Shown here: positions 8,088 through 16,612 of the stretch, in pieces
Layout: each line of letters starts with the position of its first letter
How positions within the stretch are numbered: position 1 is the stretch's first letter
Assembly: GCF_021227995.1 (NCBI RefSeq)
Contig: NZ_CP089301.1
Coordinates: 5,146,001 to 5,210,000, forward strand
DNA length: 64,000 bases
Direction of reading: 5' to 3'
Source: Novosphingobium kaempferiae
Lineage (GTDB): Bacteria; Pseudomonadota; Alphaproteobacteria; Sphingomonadales; Sphingomonadaceae
The notes under the pieces: generated by a model
What the model saw: only the letters and a program-made list of their open reading frames with translations
What the model was told of the DNA's origin: nothing
Databases searched by the model: none
Position numbers and translations under genes: made by a program

Positions 8088-8340
8088 ATGTGCAACCTCT
8101 ACCGGGTCGCGGCCCATGTCTCAAAAGCCTGGCCCGGCGACACCAGCCTCGTGATCGAGACCGCCGAGCCGCGCCCGATGATGCGGGGGTTCCCGAGGCA
8201 TGCCACCAGCAAGCGGACGGTCCCCCCCTGCACGATGGCCCCGCAGTGCACAAACCTGCGGGAACGGGGAGCCTTTCGCATCAGTGGCGTAGGCCCGGAC
8301 AAAAATGGCAGCGGGCGTTTAGCGGCCGATAAAGTGAAGG
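8088..8340 (+). pseudogene. Decayed SRAP (YedK/HMCES-like) remnant
   Basis: The frame begins MCNLYRV, the hallmark start of SOS-response-associated peptidase family proteins, where Cys2 forms the crosslink to abasic DNA. A fragment like the WPG-x-x-x-LVI / GFP segment follows (AWPGDTSLVIETAEPRPMMRGFPRHATSKRT), but the connecting residues are missing and the later sequence matches nothing in the family. A full SRAP protein is about 200-230 aa. I read this as a deletion-riddled relic; a coincidental start is the alternative. Confidence 0.45.
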
Positions 8341-8363
8341 CTGTTCCAGGCCGTTCCCAACGT

Positions 8364-9209
8364 TCATGCCGCGAGCGCCAGAGATCCGGCTGGGCGGGCA
8401 TCCTGTGACGTCTCTTCGGTGATCACCTCGAAGCTGACCAGACGCATCTCGCCAAACGCAGTCGAAAGGGCCGTATCGGCAGCGTCGCGACCGCAGGCCA
8501 TCAGGATGCGGCCGATGCGGGGTGTTCGGTGACGCGCATCGAAGCTAAACCAGTCTCCATCAAGATAAACTTCGAACCACGCGTGAAAATCCATCGCTGC
8601 AGGCAAAGGCGGCACGCCGATGTCGCCAAGATAACCGCTGCAGTAGCGTGCTGGAATATTCAGGCAGCGGCATAGCGCCACCGCGAGATGCGCGAAGTCG
8701 CGGCAAACCCCGACCCCTTCGTTGTACGCCTCCCATGCGGTCCGCGTTGCGCGCGCATGCTGATACCCGTAATCCAGATGGCCATGAACGAAGTCGACGA
8801 CCGCCTGAACCCGCTGCCAACCGGGCTCTATATGACCAAACTTTTCCCAGGCAATCTCGCTGAGCAGATCCGTCTCGCAATACCGTGAGGCGAGAAGAAA
8901 TACCAGCGCATCGCTGGGAAGATCCGCAATGTCATGCTGCCGCGCCATGGGGACTTGCCGATCAGGCACGCCATCATCCTCGATGATGAAGTCGCAACTG
9001 ATCTGTGTTTGACCCACAGGAAGGGTCATGCGCGTACAGACATTGTCAAACCCGTCGCGATATTCGACCGCCGTCAATTGACGATCCGTGACGATCTCAT
9101 GCTTCGACTTCAGATCGCACATTCGTTCAGGTCGAACACTAGTCATCAGTACCAGAGGCGTCTCTCGACAAGTCTCAACAACGATCTTGTAGCCTGCCTG
9201 GATCAGCAT
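8364..9209 (-). CDS. Transglutaminase-like cysteine protease-fold protein
   Basis: 281 aa, cytoplasmic (no signal peptide). Transglutaminase core in the second half with an intact triad: Cys169 in GVCRDFAHL, His209 in DFHAWFEVY, Asp224 in FDARH. The first 100 residues form a beta-rich region typical of bacterial relatives. Bacterial members are thought to act as peptidases or amide-modifying enzymes; the substrate is unknown. It is a close paralogue of the protein at 25683-26498, with the same residue numbering through the core, but here the catalytic His is present. It stands alone, facing small stress genes. Confidence 0.85.
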   Translation of the reverse strand: MLIQAGYKIVVETCRETPLVLMTSVRPERMCDLKSKHEIVTDRQLTAVEYRDGFDNVCTRMTLPVGQTQISCDFIIEDDGVPDRQVPMARQHDIADLPSDALVFLLASRYCETDLLSEIAWEKFGHIEPGWQRVQAVVDFVHGHLDYGYQHARATRTAWEAYNEGVGVCRDFAHLAVALCRCLNIPARYCSGYLGDIGVPPLPAAMDFHAWFEVYLDGDWFSFDARHRTPRIGRILMACGRDAADTALSTAFGEMRLVSFEVITEETSQDARPAGSLALAA

Positions 9210-9446
9210 CTTGACCTCAACGACCTTTCATCCGCGGTAATTCGAGCTTGCCTTGGTTACTGAAGAAAGCCCAACCCTGGAATTTGGTTGCACAGCGTGC
9301 CGCTTTGGCGCCGGAGACAGATGCGTAGTGACGAGACGTCCGCCAGCCGTGACCGGGCCGAGAGTGCCTTTTGGTGGTTGCGACACAATGGCGCGCACCA
9401 GTCCGTCAAGGCAAAGCGTGCCAAGGAAACCAGCCCCGCATTCCTG

Positions 9447-9471
9447 GGAACAATCATAAACACCGAACGCT
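9447..9471 (+). promoter_or_regulatory. EcfG-like promoter for the glycine-zipper lipoprotein
   Basis: GGAAC at 9447-9451, 16 bp spacer, then CGCT at 9468-9471 (one mismatch from CGTT), ending 28 bp before the ATG at 9500. Spacing and position fit the general-stress promoter; assignment is inference. Confidence 0.5.
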
Positions 9472-9499
9472 GCTGCCTCGCCTAACAGGAGGAAAACCC

Positions 9500-9718
9500 A
9501 TGAATATCAAAGTCGCCTCGGTACTATCCCTTCTCGTGGTACTCGCCTCCGGGACATCGGCATGTTCACGCGGCGCAACCCGTGGCGGATTGATTGGCGG
9601 CGCCGGCGGCGCGGTCGTGGGCAGTGCCACCGGTCTTGGCACGACGGAAGGCGCCGTCGTTGGCGGTACGGCAGGCGCAATTATCGGCGACAAGGACAAG
9701 CATCGTCATCACCACTGA
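9500..9718 (+). CDS. Glycine-zipper small lipoprotein
   Basis: 72 aa with an ideal AGGAGG ribosome site. Signal peptide with a lipobox-like GTSAC (Cys at residue 22), then a glycine-zipper segment (GGLIGGAGGAVVGSATG and a second GAVVGGTAGAIIG, about residues 29-63), ending KHRHHH. Such proteins insert in or coat the outer membrane and resemble the osmotically induced OsmB/SlyB type. A stress role fits the EcfG-like promoter upstream. Followed by a hairpin terminator. Confidence 0.8.
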   Translation: MNIKVASVLSLLVVLASGTSACSRGATRGGLIGGAGGAVVGSATGLGTTEGAVVGGTAGAIIGDKDKHRHHH

Positions 9719-9758
9719 TAGCTTGCCCATCATAGTCTTCCAGACACCTTTTTTGCGG

Positions 9759-9787
9759 GAGGCCGGCGTACCAGGGACGCCGGCCTC
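9759..9787 (+). terminator. Hairpin terminator after the glycine-zipper gene
   Basis: Perfect 11-bp stem (9759-9769 with 9777-9787), 7-nt loop, followed by TTAATTT. Intrinsic terminator for the gene at 9500. Confidence 0.7.
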
Positions 9788-9917
9788 TTAATTTGCGGCG
9801 CGTACGATTGCGCTGCTATGCGCGCCATCCAAACGATATGCCCGTAGCCAGCCTGTCCTGCGATCGGCTTTATAAAGCGGCGTACCGTTGTGACGTGGCG
9901 AAACAAGGTCCTCGCTG

Positions 9918-9943
9918 GGAACCAATCCAGCCCGGCGGGCGCT
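9918..9943 (+). promoter_or_regulatory. Possible EcfG-like promoter
   Basis: GGAAC at 9918-9922, 17 bp, CGCT at 9940-9943, 46 bp before the start of the 59-aa gene. It has the same -10 variant as the promoter at 9447. Weaker than the perfect match at 8021. Confidence 0.35.
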
Positions 9944-9989
9944 CCAAGGATACAACGGGCCACATTGAGCCCTCAGCCAGGAGACAATC

Positions 9990-10169
9990 ATGAGCATCGA
10001 AGGCAAAGCCAAGGAAGCGGCCGGCTACGTCAAGGAAGAGCTGAACGAACACGCCAAGTCGCCCGAGAGCCAGAAGAAGGCTCAGGAGGGCCGCGATCTG
10101 CGCAACGAAGGACGGCTGGAAGATGGCAAGCCGCCGATTATCTCCGAGCCGGGCGCTGGCAAGAAGTGA
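9990..10169 (+). CDS. Small CsbD-like stress protein
   Basis: 59 aa, with AGGAGA 6 nt before the ATG. Begins MSIEGKAKEAAGYVKEELNE, an amphipathic KGKAKEAAG-type helix reminiscent of CsbD-family proteins, then a hydrophilic Lys/Glu/Gly/Pro tail. The resemblance is weak, so the family is uncertain. CsbD-like proteins are general-stress induced, which fits the EcfG-like sequence upstream. Single gene, closed by a strong terminator. Confidence 0.7.
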   Translation: MSIEGKAKEAAGYVKEELNEHAKSPESQKKAQEGRDLRNEGRLEDGKPPIISEPGAGKK

Positions 10170-10175
10170 AACATC

Positions 10176-10204
10176 ATACCCCCGCTCAGGCGGGGGTATT
10201 TTTT
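10176..10204 (+). terminator. Strong intrinsic terminator
   Basis: Perfect 10-bp stem ATACCCCCGC / GCGGGGGTAT with a TCAG loop, followed by a run of six T (10199-10204). It lies 6 nt after the stop of the 59-aa gene. Confidence 0.9.
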
Positions 10205-10231
10205 GCTTCGGGCTCGCACCGCAACGACCTT

Positions 10232-11083
10232 TCAGTCGACCATTGCAGCCTGAATCTCTTCCCCGGTGGGCGCTCGCTTGATCGCCAGCAGTTTCTCGTC
10301 CCACTCGATCAGGCCCGCCTTGGCGAAGGCGCTCAGCCATCCATACATCGGCCATACTCCCCATTTCTCGTAAAAGACCTGCGCATTGCGCACGATGTCG
10401 TGGAAGTGCTGGAGTGGCGGGTCGAAACCGGGATGGTGCTGGTGAAACGCGCCCGGCCCACCCATGAACAGTAGCGGCAATCCGGCCCTCTCAGCACCGA
10501 AACCAAAATCGGTATCTTCCGCACCGTAGCCTGTGAAGCGTTGGTCGAACCCACCAAGGGCGTCGAAACGCGAACGGCGTATTCCGAAGACCAGCGACCA
10601 GAAAAGGCCAGGGTTATCGACCTGCCGTAACCCGGACACCGGAAAATCACGAACGGGATGGCCACGGGCATGAACCAAGAGGTCCGCCTCCTCCCAGTTC
10701 GAGCGTGCGTCGTCCGGACCAAGATATCGAACCTCGGCACAGATCAGCGCGTCTTGCTGACTTAGCGTCCGGGTCATCGCGCCAACAAGACCGCGCATCG
10801 CGATGCAATCGACATCAAGAAAGAGCAGGTGGTCACCGGTTGCCACCGCGGCGGCAGCGTTTCGCGCCGCCGCGAGAGGTAGCCCACCTGTGGAGAGGCG
10901 GATGAGTTTGTTCGCAAAGGGCAGATCGTCGATGCCGACCGGAGGCGAACTGTTCATGTCCACGATGATGAGCTCGTCCGGATAATGATCGCTGCGCCGG
11001 AGACCTTCGATCAATTGCGCGAGGTGCCCGGCCCGGTTCCGCACGATCGTCAGAACGCTGATGCTCATCTCGTCTTGCGCCAT
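10232..11083 (-). CDS. Glycosyltransferase family 2, last gene of the glycan cluster
   Basis: 283 aa, GT-A fold. The N-terminus reads ISVLTIVRNRAGHLAQLIEGL, the metal/nucleotide DXD-type motif is FLDVDCIA (about residues 91-98), and a galactosyltransferase-like C-terminal part has GGFDQRFTGYGAEDTDFGFGAERAG. These enzymes transfer a sugar from a nucleotide donor in the cytoplasm. It overlaps the methyltransferase gene by 19 nt, so the two are translated together. Acceptor unknown. Confidence 0.85.
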   Translation of the reverse strand: MAQDEMSISVLTIVRNRAGHLAQLIEGLRRSDHYPDELIIVDMNSSPPVGIDDLPFANKLIRLSTGGLPLAAARNAAAAVATGDHLLFLDVDCIAMRGLVGAMTRTLSQQDALICAEVRYLGPDDARSNWEEADLLVHARGHPVRDFPVSGLRQVDNPGLFWSLVFGIRRSRFDALGGFDQRFTGYGAEDTDFGFGAERAGLPLLFMGGPGAFHQHHPGFDPPLQHFHDIVRNAQVFYEKWGVWPMYGWLSAFAKAGLIEWDEKLLAIKRAPTGEEIQAAMVD

Positions 11084-11652
11084 AGATCGAGGCGATAGTG
11101 CATGCGTCGCTCGGCTATCGATACCGACACTTGTTTACCCACGATTGCATGGAGCTTGTTCACGACCTCATCTCCGTTTTGCGGATAGTCGGTCTCTCCA
11201 GTCCAGTGAACGAGGAGCAGGTCGCCCCCGGGCACGAGATGTTCCTGCAACCAGACGCCGGTCTGCGCAAGGTCGTCATCGTCCCAGTAATAGGCGACCT
11301 CGGACAGGACTATGAGATCGAAGTCGCGGTCGGGCGCCTGCGCGGGGAAGCGCATGTTGGCAAAGCCGACATGGTCAAGGTCGGCACAGCGCCGACGGGC
11401 AGCTCGCAAAGCGGTGCCGCTTACGTCGAGGGAGAACAGTGACGCTACCTTGCCTGCAAGACTTCGGGTCAGCACGCCCTTGGCGCAGCCGACCTCCAGG
11501 CCGGCAGCATAACGGCGTGCCCCCAGCGCCTCGATCGAGTGCCTGTACTTGGCCTGCTCATACGCGCTGGTCTCCAGGTCCCACGGATCGGGCGTTCCCA
11601 GGAACATCGCTTCGAAATATTCGGGCGGCATGCTGGCTGCGTGTCGGGTCAT
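11065..11652 (-). CDS. SAM-dependent methyltransferase, NodS-like
   Basis: 195 aa. Class I methyltransferase: motif I is GLEVGCAKGVLTRSLA (about residues 51-66), the acidic end of strand 2 is FSLDVSGTALRAARRR, and the following FDLIVLSEVAYYWDDDDL resembles the NodS family, which N-methylates deacetylated glucosamine. With a PIG-L deacetylase gene overlapping by 4 nt upstream, N-methylation of a freshly deacetylated amino sugar is a reasonable guess but not shown. Confidence 0.8.
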   Translation of the reverse strand: MTRHAASMPPEYFEAMFLGTPDPWDLETSAYEQAKYRHSIEALGARRYAAGLEVGCAKGVLTRSLAGKVASLFSLDVSGTALRAARRRCADLDHVGFANMRFPAQAPDRDFDLIVLSEVAYYWDDDDLAQTGVWLQEHLVPGGDLLLVHWTGETDYPQNGDEVVNKLHAIVGKQVSVSIAERRMHYRLDLWRKTR

Positions 11653-12350
11653 CTGCCCGTCCTTACAAAAAGGATGTCGCGCGCTGCCATGCGCTGCTCA
11701 TCGGCAGGGAGCCGGAAGCCTGGGCCGTACGAAAGTGTCAACTGGCTGCGGTGCGCGCGCAGGGCCCTTCGGCGTTTCCCGATCGGCATCGACCTTGTCC
11801 GGAGGGGCGTGAATGCCTTTACCGGCAGATGCGGAGCCCAGACGCAGTACTCCGCCACCCGGATCGGCCGTTTGGCGCAGCGAGCGACCGCATAGGCTAG
11901 GTGCGCAGCTGCCGCGTGATCGCAATGCGGTTCATGATGGGCGGTCACGGCAATCGCATCGACGCGCCGCCGCCGGCACAAGGCAGCCATCTGCGACACG
12001 CTCTTTTGAAACTCCATACTCTGCGGCGTTTCCGGTCGCGCATCGCGCCAACCAAGACAGACAGGAGCATACCGCCGACAACCGGTGAGGTAGAAAAGAG
12101 ACAAGCCCGCTTCCCGCAGCCGCACACCGGCAAGCTTGCGAACGCCGCCATCCGTATGCGGATGAGAGCCGGAACCGTCAGTCAGATAGACTACCCCGGC
12201 CAGGCGCGATCCCGCGGCGGTCTGGGCAATGAGTGCCCCCGTTCCCAAGGTTTCATCATCCGGGTGCGGCGCCAGTACCAGCCACCGCGTTGCGCGCCAC
12301 GGCGCCTGATCGAGCCTTTGCGCTACCACAACGCATCCTCGCTTCCCCAT
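11649..12350 (-). CDS. PIG-L / LmbE family deacetylase
   Basis: 233 aa. The zinc-site signature APHPDDETLGTGALI lies at about residues 27-41, with Asp/His partners later (HHEPHCDHAAAAHLAYAV) matching the family's HxxH. The family removes N-acetyl groups from GlcNAc conjugates (GlcNAc-PI, mycothiol and bacillithiol precursors, glycopeptides). It overlaps the upstream flavoprotein gene by 28 nt and the downstream methyltransferase gene by 4 nt. The actual substrate is unknown. Confidence 0.85.
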   Translation of the reverse strand: MGKRGCVVVAQRLDQAPWRATRWLVLAPHPDDETLGTGALIAQTAAGSRLAGVVYLTDGSGSHPHTDGGVRKLAGVRLREAGLSLFYLTGCRRYAPVCLGWRDARPETPQSMEFQKSVSQMAALCRRRRVDAIAVTAHHEPHCDHAAAAHLAYAVARCAKRPIRVAEYCVWAPHLPVKAFTPLRTRSMPIGKRRRALRAHRSQLTLSYGPGFRLPADEQRMAARDILFVRTGR

Positions 12351-13453
12351 GCATCATGGTCGAGCCAGGCGAGCGCCGCCTGGTCGCGCGCGTAATCGGG
12401 TCCGGCCTGTCGCAGATAGAGGGAAAGGTCGCGAATGATCTTGTCGATACGCTGGCCGTCCATGGCGCTACGCGTGCCAATGATGCGCGTAGCAAGCTCC
12501 ATGACGTCGAGGCCCGCACGCTCGACGACACCGCGCGTGAGCCGCGCGAATGCGGGTCCATCGCGATCCTGCGCAGCGGCTCGAGCGGCACATTCGCGGA
12601 CCCATAGATAGGCGGTACGGGCAGCGACGACGCAATCTGCAAACTTCGCGCGCTGAAGCGGATCGCCACGCGCCTGATCGGACATTGCGTCTCGCGTCTC
12701 GCTAAGCAGCGCCTCGATGCCTCCCAGTTGAACTGCGGCAAACCGCCAGGCGCCGGTGGTAAACCAGGGATCTAGGTCGTAATCGCCTGGCGCGCCAAGA
12801 AGGTCGGCCGGGGATACCCGCAAATCGGTGAGGTCGTAGATCCCGCTGTTGCTTGCGCGCATTCCGCGCATGCGCCACTGCGAAAGATTGGCGCGCTGCG
12901 CATCATCGGCTGCGACGATCACAAGTTGGCGACTGCCTGTCCGGGGCATAGCGGTGACTATCGCATGCGAAAGTCCGCCCGCGCCGCTCGCAAAGCTCTT
13001 CGCGCCTTCTAGTTTCATGCTGCCATCGGTCCGGCCGATAAGCTTGACCCCTGGCGGGGGCTCGGTTGCCCAGACGCCGTAGAACGCGCCAGCCGACAGG
13101 GCATGGGAGAGCTGGGATATCTGATCGGGCGATCCGTACCATTCAAGGAGGGCCAGCGCATTAACATGACCTTCGAACAAGCGCCCGACACTAAGGTCAG
13201 CGCGGCCAATGATACGAAGGACATCCATGAGCGAACCGTAACGATCCAGGGAATCTTTGAAGATCGTCCCACCTGCTTGCGGACTGGCAAAATCGCGATG
13301 AAGCCCGGCTCCTGCCAGCATGCGCATGCTTTCCAGAGGAAACACCGGTGCCGCGTCGTAGCGGACGCCAAGCTCGATCAGTTTATCCGCCAGGGCCGAT
13401 GCCCGCACCCTTGGCGTTTCCTGCTCGCGCTGAGAAGTGGATAAGCGGCTCAC
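12323..13453 (-). CDS. Acyl-CoA-dehydrogenase-like flavoprotein
   Basis: 376 aa with the acyl-CoA dehydrogenase fold: an N-terminal helical part, a middle beta domain (YGVWATEPPPGVKLIG, KSFASGAGGLSHAIV) and a helical C-terminus ending IIRDLSLYLRQAGPDYARD. The family either desaturates acyl-CoA or, in group D flavin monooxygenases, hydroxylates or N-oxidises substrates; I could not place a catalytic Glu with confidence, so dehydrogenation is not assured. Embedded between a glycosyltransferase and a deacetylase with overlaps of 4 and 28 nt, which argues for a biosynthetic rather than beta-oxidation role. Confidence 0.75.
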   Translation of the reverse strand: MSRLSTSQREQETPRVRASALADKLIELGVRYDAAPVFPLESMRMLAGAGLHRDFASPQAGGTIFKDSLDRYGSLMDVLRIIGRADLSVGRLFEGHVNALALLEWYGSPDQISQLSHALSAGAFYGVWATEPPPGVKLIGRTDGSMKLEGAKSFASGAGGLSHAIVTAMPRTGSRQLVIVAADDAQRANLSQWRMRGMRASNSGIYDLTDLRVSPADLLGAPGDYDLDPWFTTGAWRFAAVQLGGIEALLSETRDAMSDQARGDPLQRAKFADCVVAARTAYLWVRECAARAAAQDRDGPAFARLTRGVVERAGLDVMELATRIIGTRSAMDGQRIDKIIRDLSLYLRQAGPDYARDQAALAWLDHDAWGSEDALW

Positions 13454-14493
13454 GCCTGGAGTTCTCCGCGTTCGAGCAACAGGTCTGCGTGCCGTTCAAG
13501 CCATTCAGCGACTTTGGAAGCGGCGTGAGGATCGTAGAGTCCGCGCCGAGGCGCCGCCGGGCGGGCGACGGCATCCTCCAGGAGACGTGGCCAGCACAAC
13601 CCTGCAGGCCATTCAGGCACGACAATCGCGGCGCCGAGAGCCTTCAACCCCCGGCCTGACGCTTCCTGCTCCCCGAAAGGTCTCTCTTGCGGGATGCAGA
13701 TGAAGGGTTTGTCTGCCGCCATGACCGCGCCTACCAGCCCATCTCCTGCAGACCCGACAACGATCGCGGCGTGAGCGATTTCGACCTCCGGGCGCGACAC
13801 CCATCCGCACATCTCGAGATTGGCGGGGCAATCGCGAGCAGGCGTTGCAGGGCCGATCACCCGCCAGCGCCATTGCGGGCAGGCCCGCGCGGCGTCGGCG
13901 ATAAGATCACCGTCGCCCGGCTCGCCTCCTTGTCCCATGACAACGAGGATGCGGTTGGCGTGCGCTTGCGCGCGGACGGGCGGCGCTGTCACTCCGGGCA
14001 CATACAACGTCTTTTCCCGGACCCAGTCGGGTATGGTGGGCACCTCGAACGCGGGATGGAAGGGCGCAAGAATAGCCGACGCGCCCCTGAATGCGTCAAG
14101 GTGCGCAGGATCGGAGCGCTCACCGCCAAGACGGACGTAAACGGTCGGGACAGAGGCCAATCGGGCGATCATCGCTACCTCGACGGAGACGTCAACCACC
14201 AGAAGGCTCGGCTCAGCCTCCGCAATCCAGTTCGTTATCTTCGCAGCGCGCAGCCGCACACCTTCATGGAAGAGGGGCGCGTAGTGAAGAGCGTCGGGAC
14301 GCGAGACCGCCTGGTCGATGCCATCGAAGCGGCCGGATGGCGGGCGGTCGTCGGGCAGATCGATGTCACCGTCCTTCATGCCCGTTCCAAGCAGAACGAT
14401 CGGCCGTGAAGCCTTCGCCCGTATCGCCTCGGCACGGTGCAGATGCCCGGCACCGTGGTGATGGACGTAATAGCCGATCGGTCGGCGGCTCAT
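13450..14493 (-). CDS. MurG-like (GT-B) glycosyltransferase
   Basis: 347 aa from ATG 14493, which overlaps the upstream stop by 4 nt (ATGA) and so decides the start; a start at 14598 would add residues inside the neighbour. The N-terminus YYVHHHGAGHLHRAEAI is the GHxxR-type start of MurG/GT28 and related GT-B enzymes. The C-terminal half has GGEPGDGDLIADAA and a donor-site segment AAIVVGSAGDGLVGAVMAADKPFICIP. Probably uses a nucleotide sugar; acceptor unknown. Confidence 0.75.
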   Translation of the reverse strand: MSRRPIGYYVHHHGAGHLHRAEAIRAKASRPIVLLGTGMKDGDIDLPDDRPPSGRFDGIDQAVSRPDALHYAPLFHEGVRLRAAKITNWIAEAEPSLLVVDVSVEVAMIARLASVPTVYVRLGGERSDPAHLDAFRGASAILAPFHPAFEVPTIPDWVREKTLYVPGVTAPPVRAQAHANRILVVMGQGGEPGDGDLIADAARACPQWRWRVIGPATPARDCPANLEMCGWVSRPEVEIAHAAIVVGSAGDGLVGAVMAADKPFICIPQERPFGEQEASGRGLKALGAAIVVPEWPAGLCWPRLLEDAVARPAAPRRGLYDPHAASKVAEWLERHADLLLERGELQA

Positions 14494-15446
14494 GGCCGGA
14501 TGTCCAGGATCATATCGCTGGGCATTGGCGGCAGAAGCTGCTCTTCCCGCGCGATCCTCATTTGTCCTCCCGGCCTTGCTCTCAAGCGTCTGCGCCAAAG
14601 CGCCCGTTCACGCCAGTGTCCGAAATCTGGCATGCTTAACGGCTTGCCCGATGCCGCCAGATCGAACATCTCCTGCATGGCCTGCGCCATACCGCCTTCG
14701 GCTCTTCCGTCGCGGCGCGAAGAGACAAACGTGAACACGTCCGCCGGATGCGCCAGGCGACCGCCGCAGGCTGTCGCGGCGGCAACCAGGGCACGATCTT
14801 CGCCTGAGCGCAACAAGGGGACCCCGCCGCACCGGGCATAGAGCCCGCCGCGCAAAGCCAGCGACGCGCCCGTGTGATCGCCGTGACGCGGCGCTGGATT
14901 CCAAGGGAGGGGATCCAGAGCGTCCTCGATCTCCCGTACAGCTTCCCAGTAGGCATCGTGCGCTTTCTTGAGCGCGACGACCTCGTGCGGCATCTCCTCG
15001 CGGGAATCTATGACGATGCGGCCACCGACAATATCAGCGCCGCGCGCGAAGCCACCGATCGTGGCGTGGAGCCATTGCGGCGGTGGGCGCGTATCCGCGT
15101 CGGTGCTCACAAGGATACCGTCTTCCCGGCCGCTCAACAAAGCGAGCCCCGTATTCATGGCGAGGCGTCGGGCGGAACCGGCGTGAGCGAGATCCGGCGG
15201 AAACGTGGCATTCTTGATGTGAATGCGAAGGCGACCTCGATAATTCGATCGCGCGTTTTCAGCAATCTCGCCGCTCTTGTCCGTCGTGTTGTTGAGCGCG
15301 ATTACCACCTCGATCTGCCCACCCAGTGATTGCGCGGCCAGCGCTTCCAGCAACGTCGGCAAGCGTGCAGCTTCATCCCGGGCAGGAACGCACACGACAA
15401 GATCCACGGCTTCAGGCGCTTTCAGGAGGTTTGCATCTTCAGGCAT
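14490..15446 (-). CDS. Glycosyltransferase family 2
   Basis: 318 aa. GT-A signature: VVCVPARDEAARLPTLLEAL near the start and DXD-type STDADTRPPPQWL at about residues 114-126, then HTGASLALRGGLYARCGG and EDRAL, the family's acceptor-side ED motif. No signal or clear membrane helix, so cytosolic or peripheral. Overlaps the GT4 gene by 8 nt and the MurG-like gene by 4 nt. Confidence 0.82.
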   Translation of the reverse strand: MPEDANLLKAPEAVDLVVCVPARDEAARLPTLLEALAAQSLGGQIEVVIALNNTTDKSGEIAENARSNYRGRLRIHIKNATFPPDLAHAGSARRLAMNTGLALLSGREDGILVSTDADTRPPPQWLHATIGGFARGADIVGGRIVIDSREEMPHEVVALKKAHDAYWEAVREIEDALDPLPWNPAPRHGDHTGASLALRGGLYARCGGVPLLRSGEDRALVAAATACGGRLAHPADVFTFVSSRRDGRAEGGMAQAMQEMFDLAASGKPLSMPDFGHWRERALWRRRLRARPGGQMRIAREEQLLPPMPSDMILDIRP

Positions 15447-16572
15447 GGAGCAATGGCGCTACTGCAGCTTCTTCGGCCGCGTCATTCGCGGCAATTCGCC
15501 GCAGATACAGCGCTTCGTAGCTATCAATCATACGGCGCGCATCGCAGGTCTGTTCGGCGCGCCGGCGGCAATCCTCGCGTTTGAGCGAGAGCGCGGCCTG
15601 CGCTGCCTGAGCAAGCGAGCGGACATCGTCCGGGACCGCCAGGACCCCGCAGGTTTCGTCGAGAATTTCCGGGATGGCGCCGCGTGCGAAGGCCGCGACA
15701 GGCACACCGCACGCCAATGATTCCGCGACAACCAGACCGTAAGGTTCGTCCCACATCGGCGTGCACAGGAAAGCGCGTGCACCTCCTACCAGCCTCGCGA
15801 GCGCACCATGATCGAGATGACCGACATGCACTGCATTGCGGCCAAGATGCGGTTTTATCCGCGCCTCGAAATAGGCCTGGTCCAGGACCGGGCCTGCGAT
15901 ATGCAAAGGCAAGCCGATCATCCTTGCGGCCTCTATCGCAAAGTGCAGACCCTTTTCCGGCACTATGCGCCCGTACCAGACGAGATAGGGCGTCGGGTCG
16001 GGCTCCGGGCTGAACGCAAATCCATCAAGGTCGATACCGTTGAGAATGATTTGGTCGGTTCGCGCCACGTGATCCCACAGATCTGCCACCGAGCGCGAGA
16101 CGGCGGCGAAGCTGTGACTGGCCGCAGTGCAGAGGCGCACGCCGCTCTCGAGCCAACAGAACGGCGGTGTGTGTAGGGTCGTGACCATCGGCATGGGAAG
16201 GGTCTCGGCCATGGACACTGGCAGGTAGTGCAGCGAGTTGTTGTGGACCACATCGAACGGCCGGTGCCGCAGGTTTTTCATCAGCGTCAGATAGGCATGA
16301 TGCTCCTTGAAAAACGCCACGTCCTGGGCCTCGGCAGTTCCGACCTCGGCCAGGGCCGTGGCGTCGCAGACCGCCTCAAGACCCAATGAGACATCCGATC
16401 GCGCCGAGGCAAAGACCGTTACATCATGTCCCCTCCCGCGCAGCGCGCGGGCGAGCAGATGGGTGTGCATCTCAAGACCTCCCGCGAAGGGTTCGCGGAT
16501 CGGATACTTGAGATGAGAGATTATGGCGATGCGCAGTCGCCTGGAGCTGTGAGGGGCAGCCGGGAGGGGCAT
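15439..16572 (-). CDS. Glycosyltransferase family 4
   Basis: 377 aa from ATG 16572; the frame extends upstream to 16710 but that would run into the catalase gene. GT-B fold: N-terminal GGLEMHTHLLARALRGRGHDVTVF, and donor-site FLCTPMWDEPYGLVVAESLACGVPVAAF with the EX7E glutamates. First of seven overlapping genes. GT4 members open several pathways, including mycothiol/bacillithiol, where a GT4 is paired with a PIG-L deacetylase as here, but no Cys ligase gene is present. 40 nt separate it from the catalase stop, so one transcript is possible. Confidence 0.82.
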   Translation of the reverse strand: MPLPAAPHSSRRLRIAIISHLKYPIREPFAGGLEMHTHLLARALRGRGHDVTVFASARSDVSLGLEAVCDATALAEVGTAEAQDVAFFKEHHAYLTLMKNLRHRPFDVVHNNSLHYLPVSMAETLPMPMVTTLHTPPFCWLESGVRLCTAASHSFAAVSRSVADLWDHVARTDQIILNGIDLDGFAFSPEPDPTPYLVWYGRIVPEKGLHFAIEAARMIGLPLHIAGPVLDQAYFEARIKPHLGRNAVHVGHLDHGALARLVGGARAFLCTPMWDEPYGLVVAESLACGVPVAAFARGAIPEILDETCGVLAVPDDVRSLAQAAQAALSLKREDCRRRAEQTCDARRMIDSYEALYLRRIAANDAAEEAAVAPLLHA

Positions 16573-16612
16573 GACGCCCTCTCCCGGGCAGGCGTCGTCA
16601 CTGCCGGCAGGG

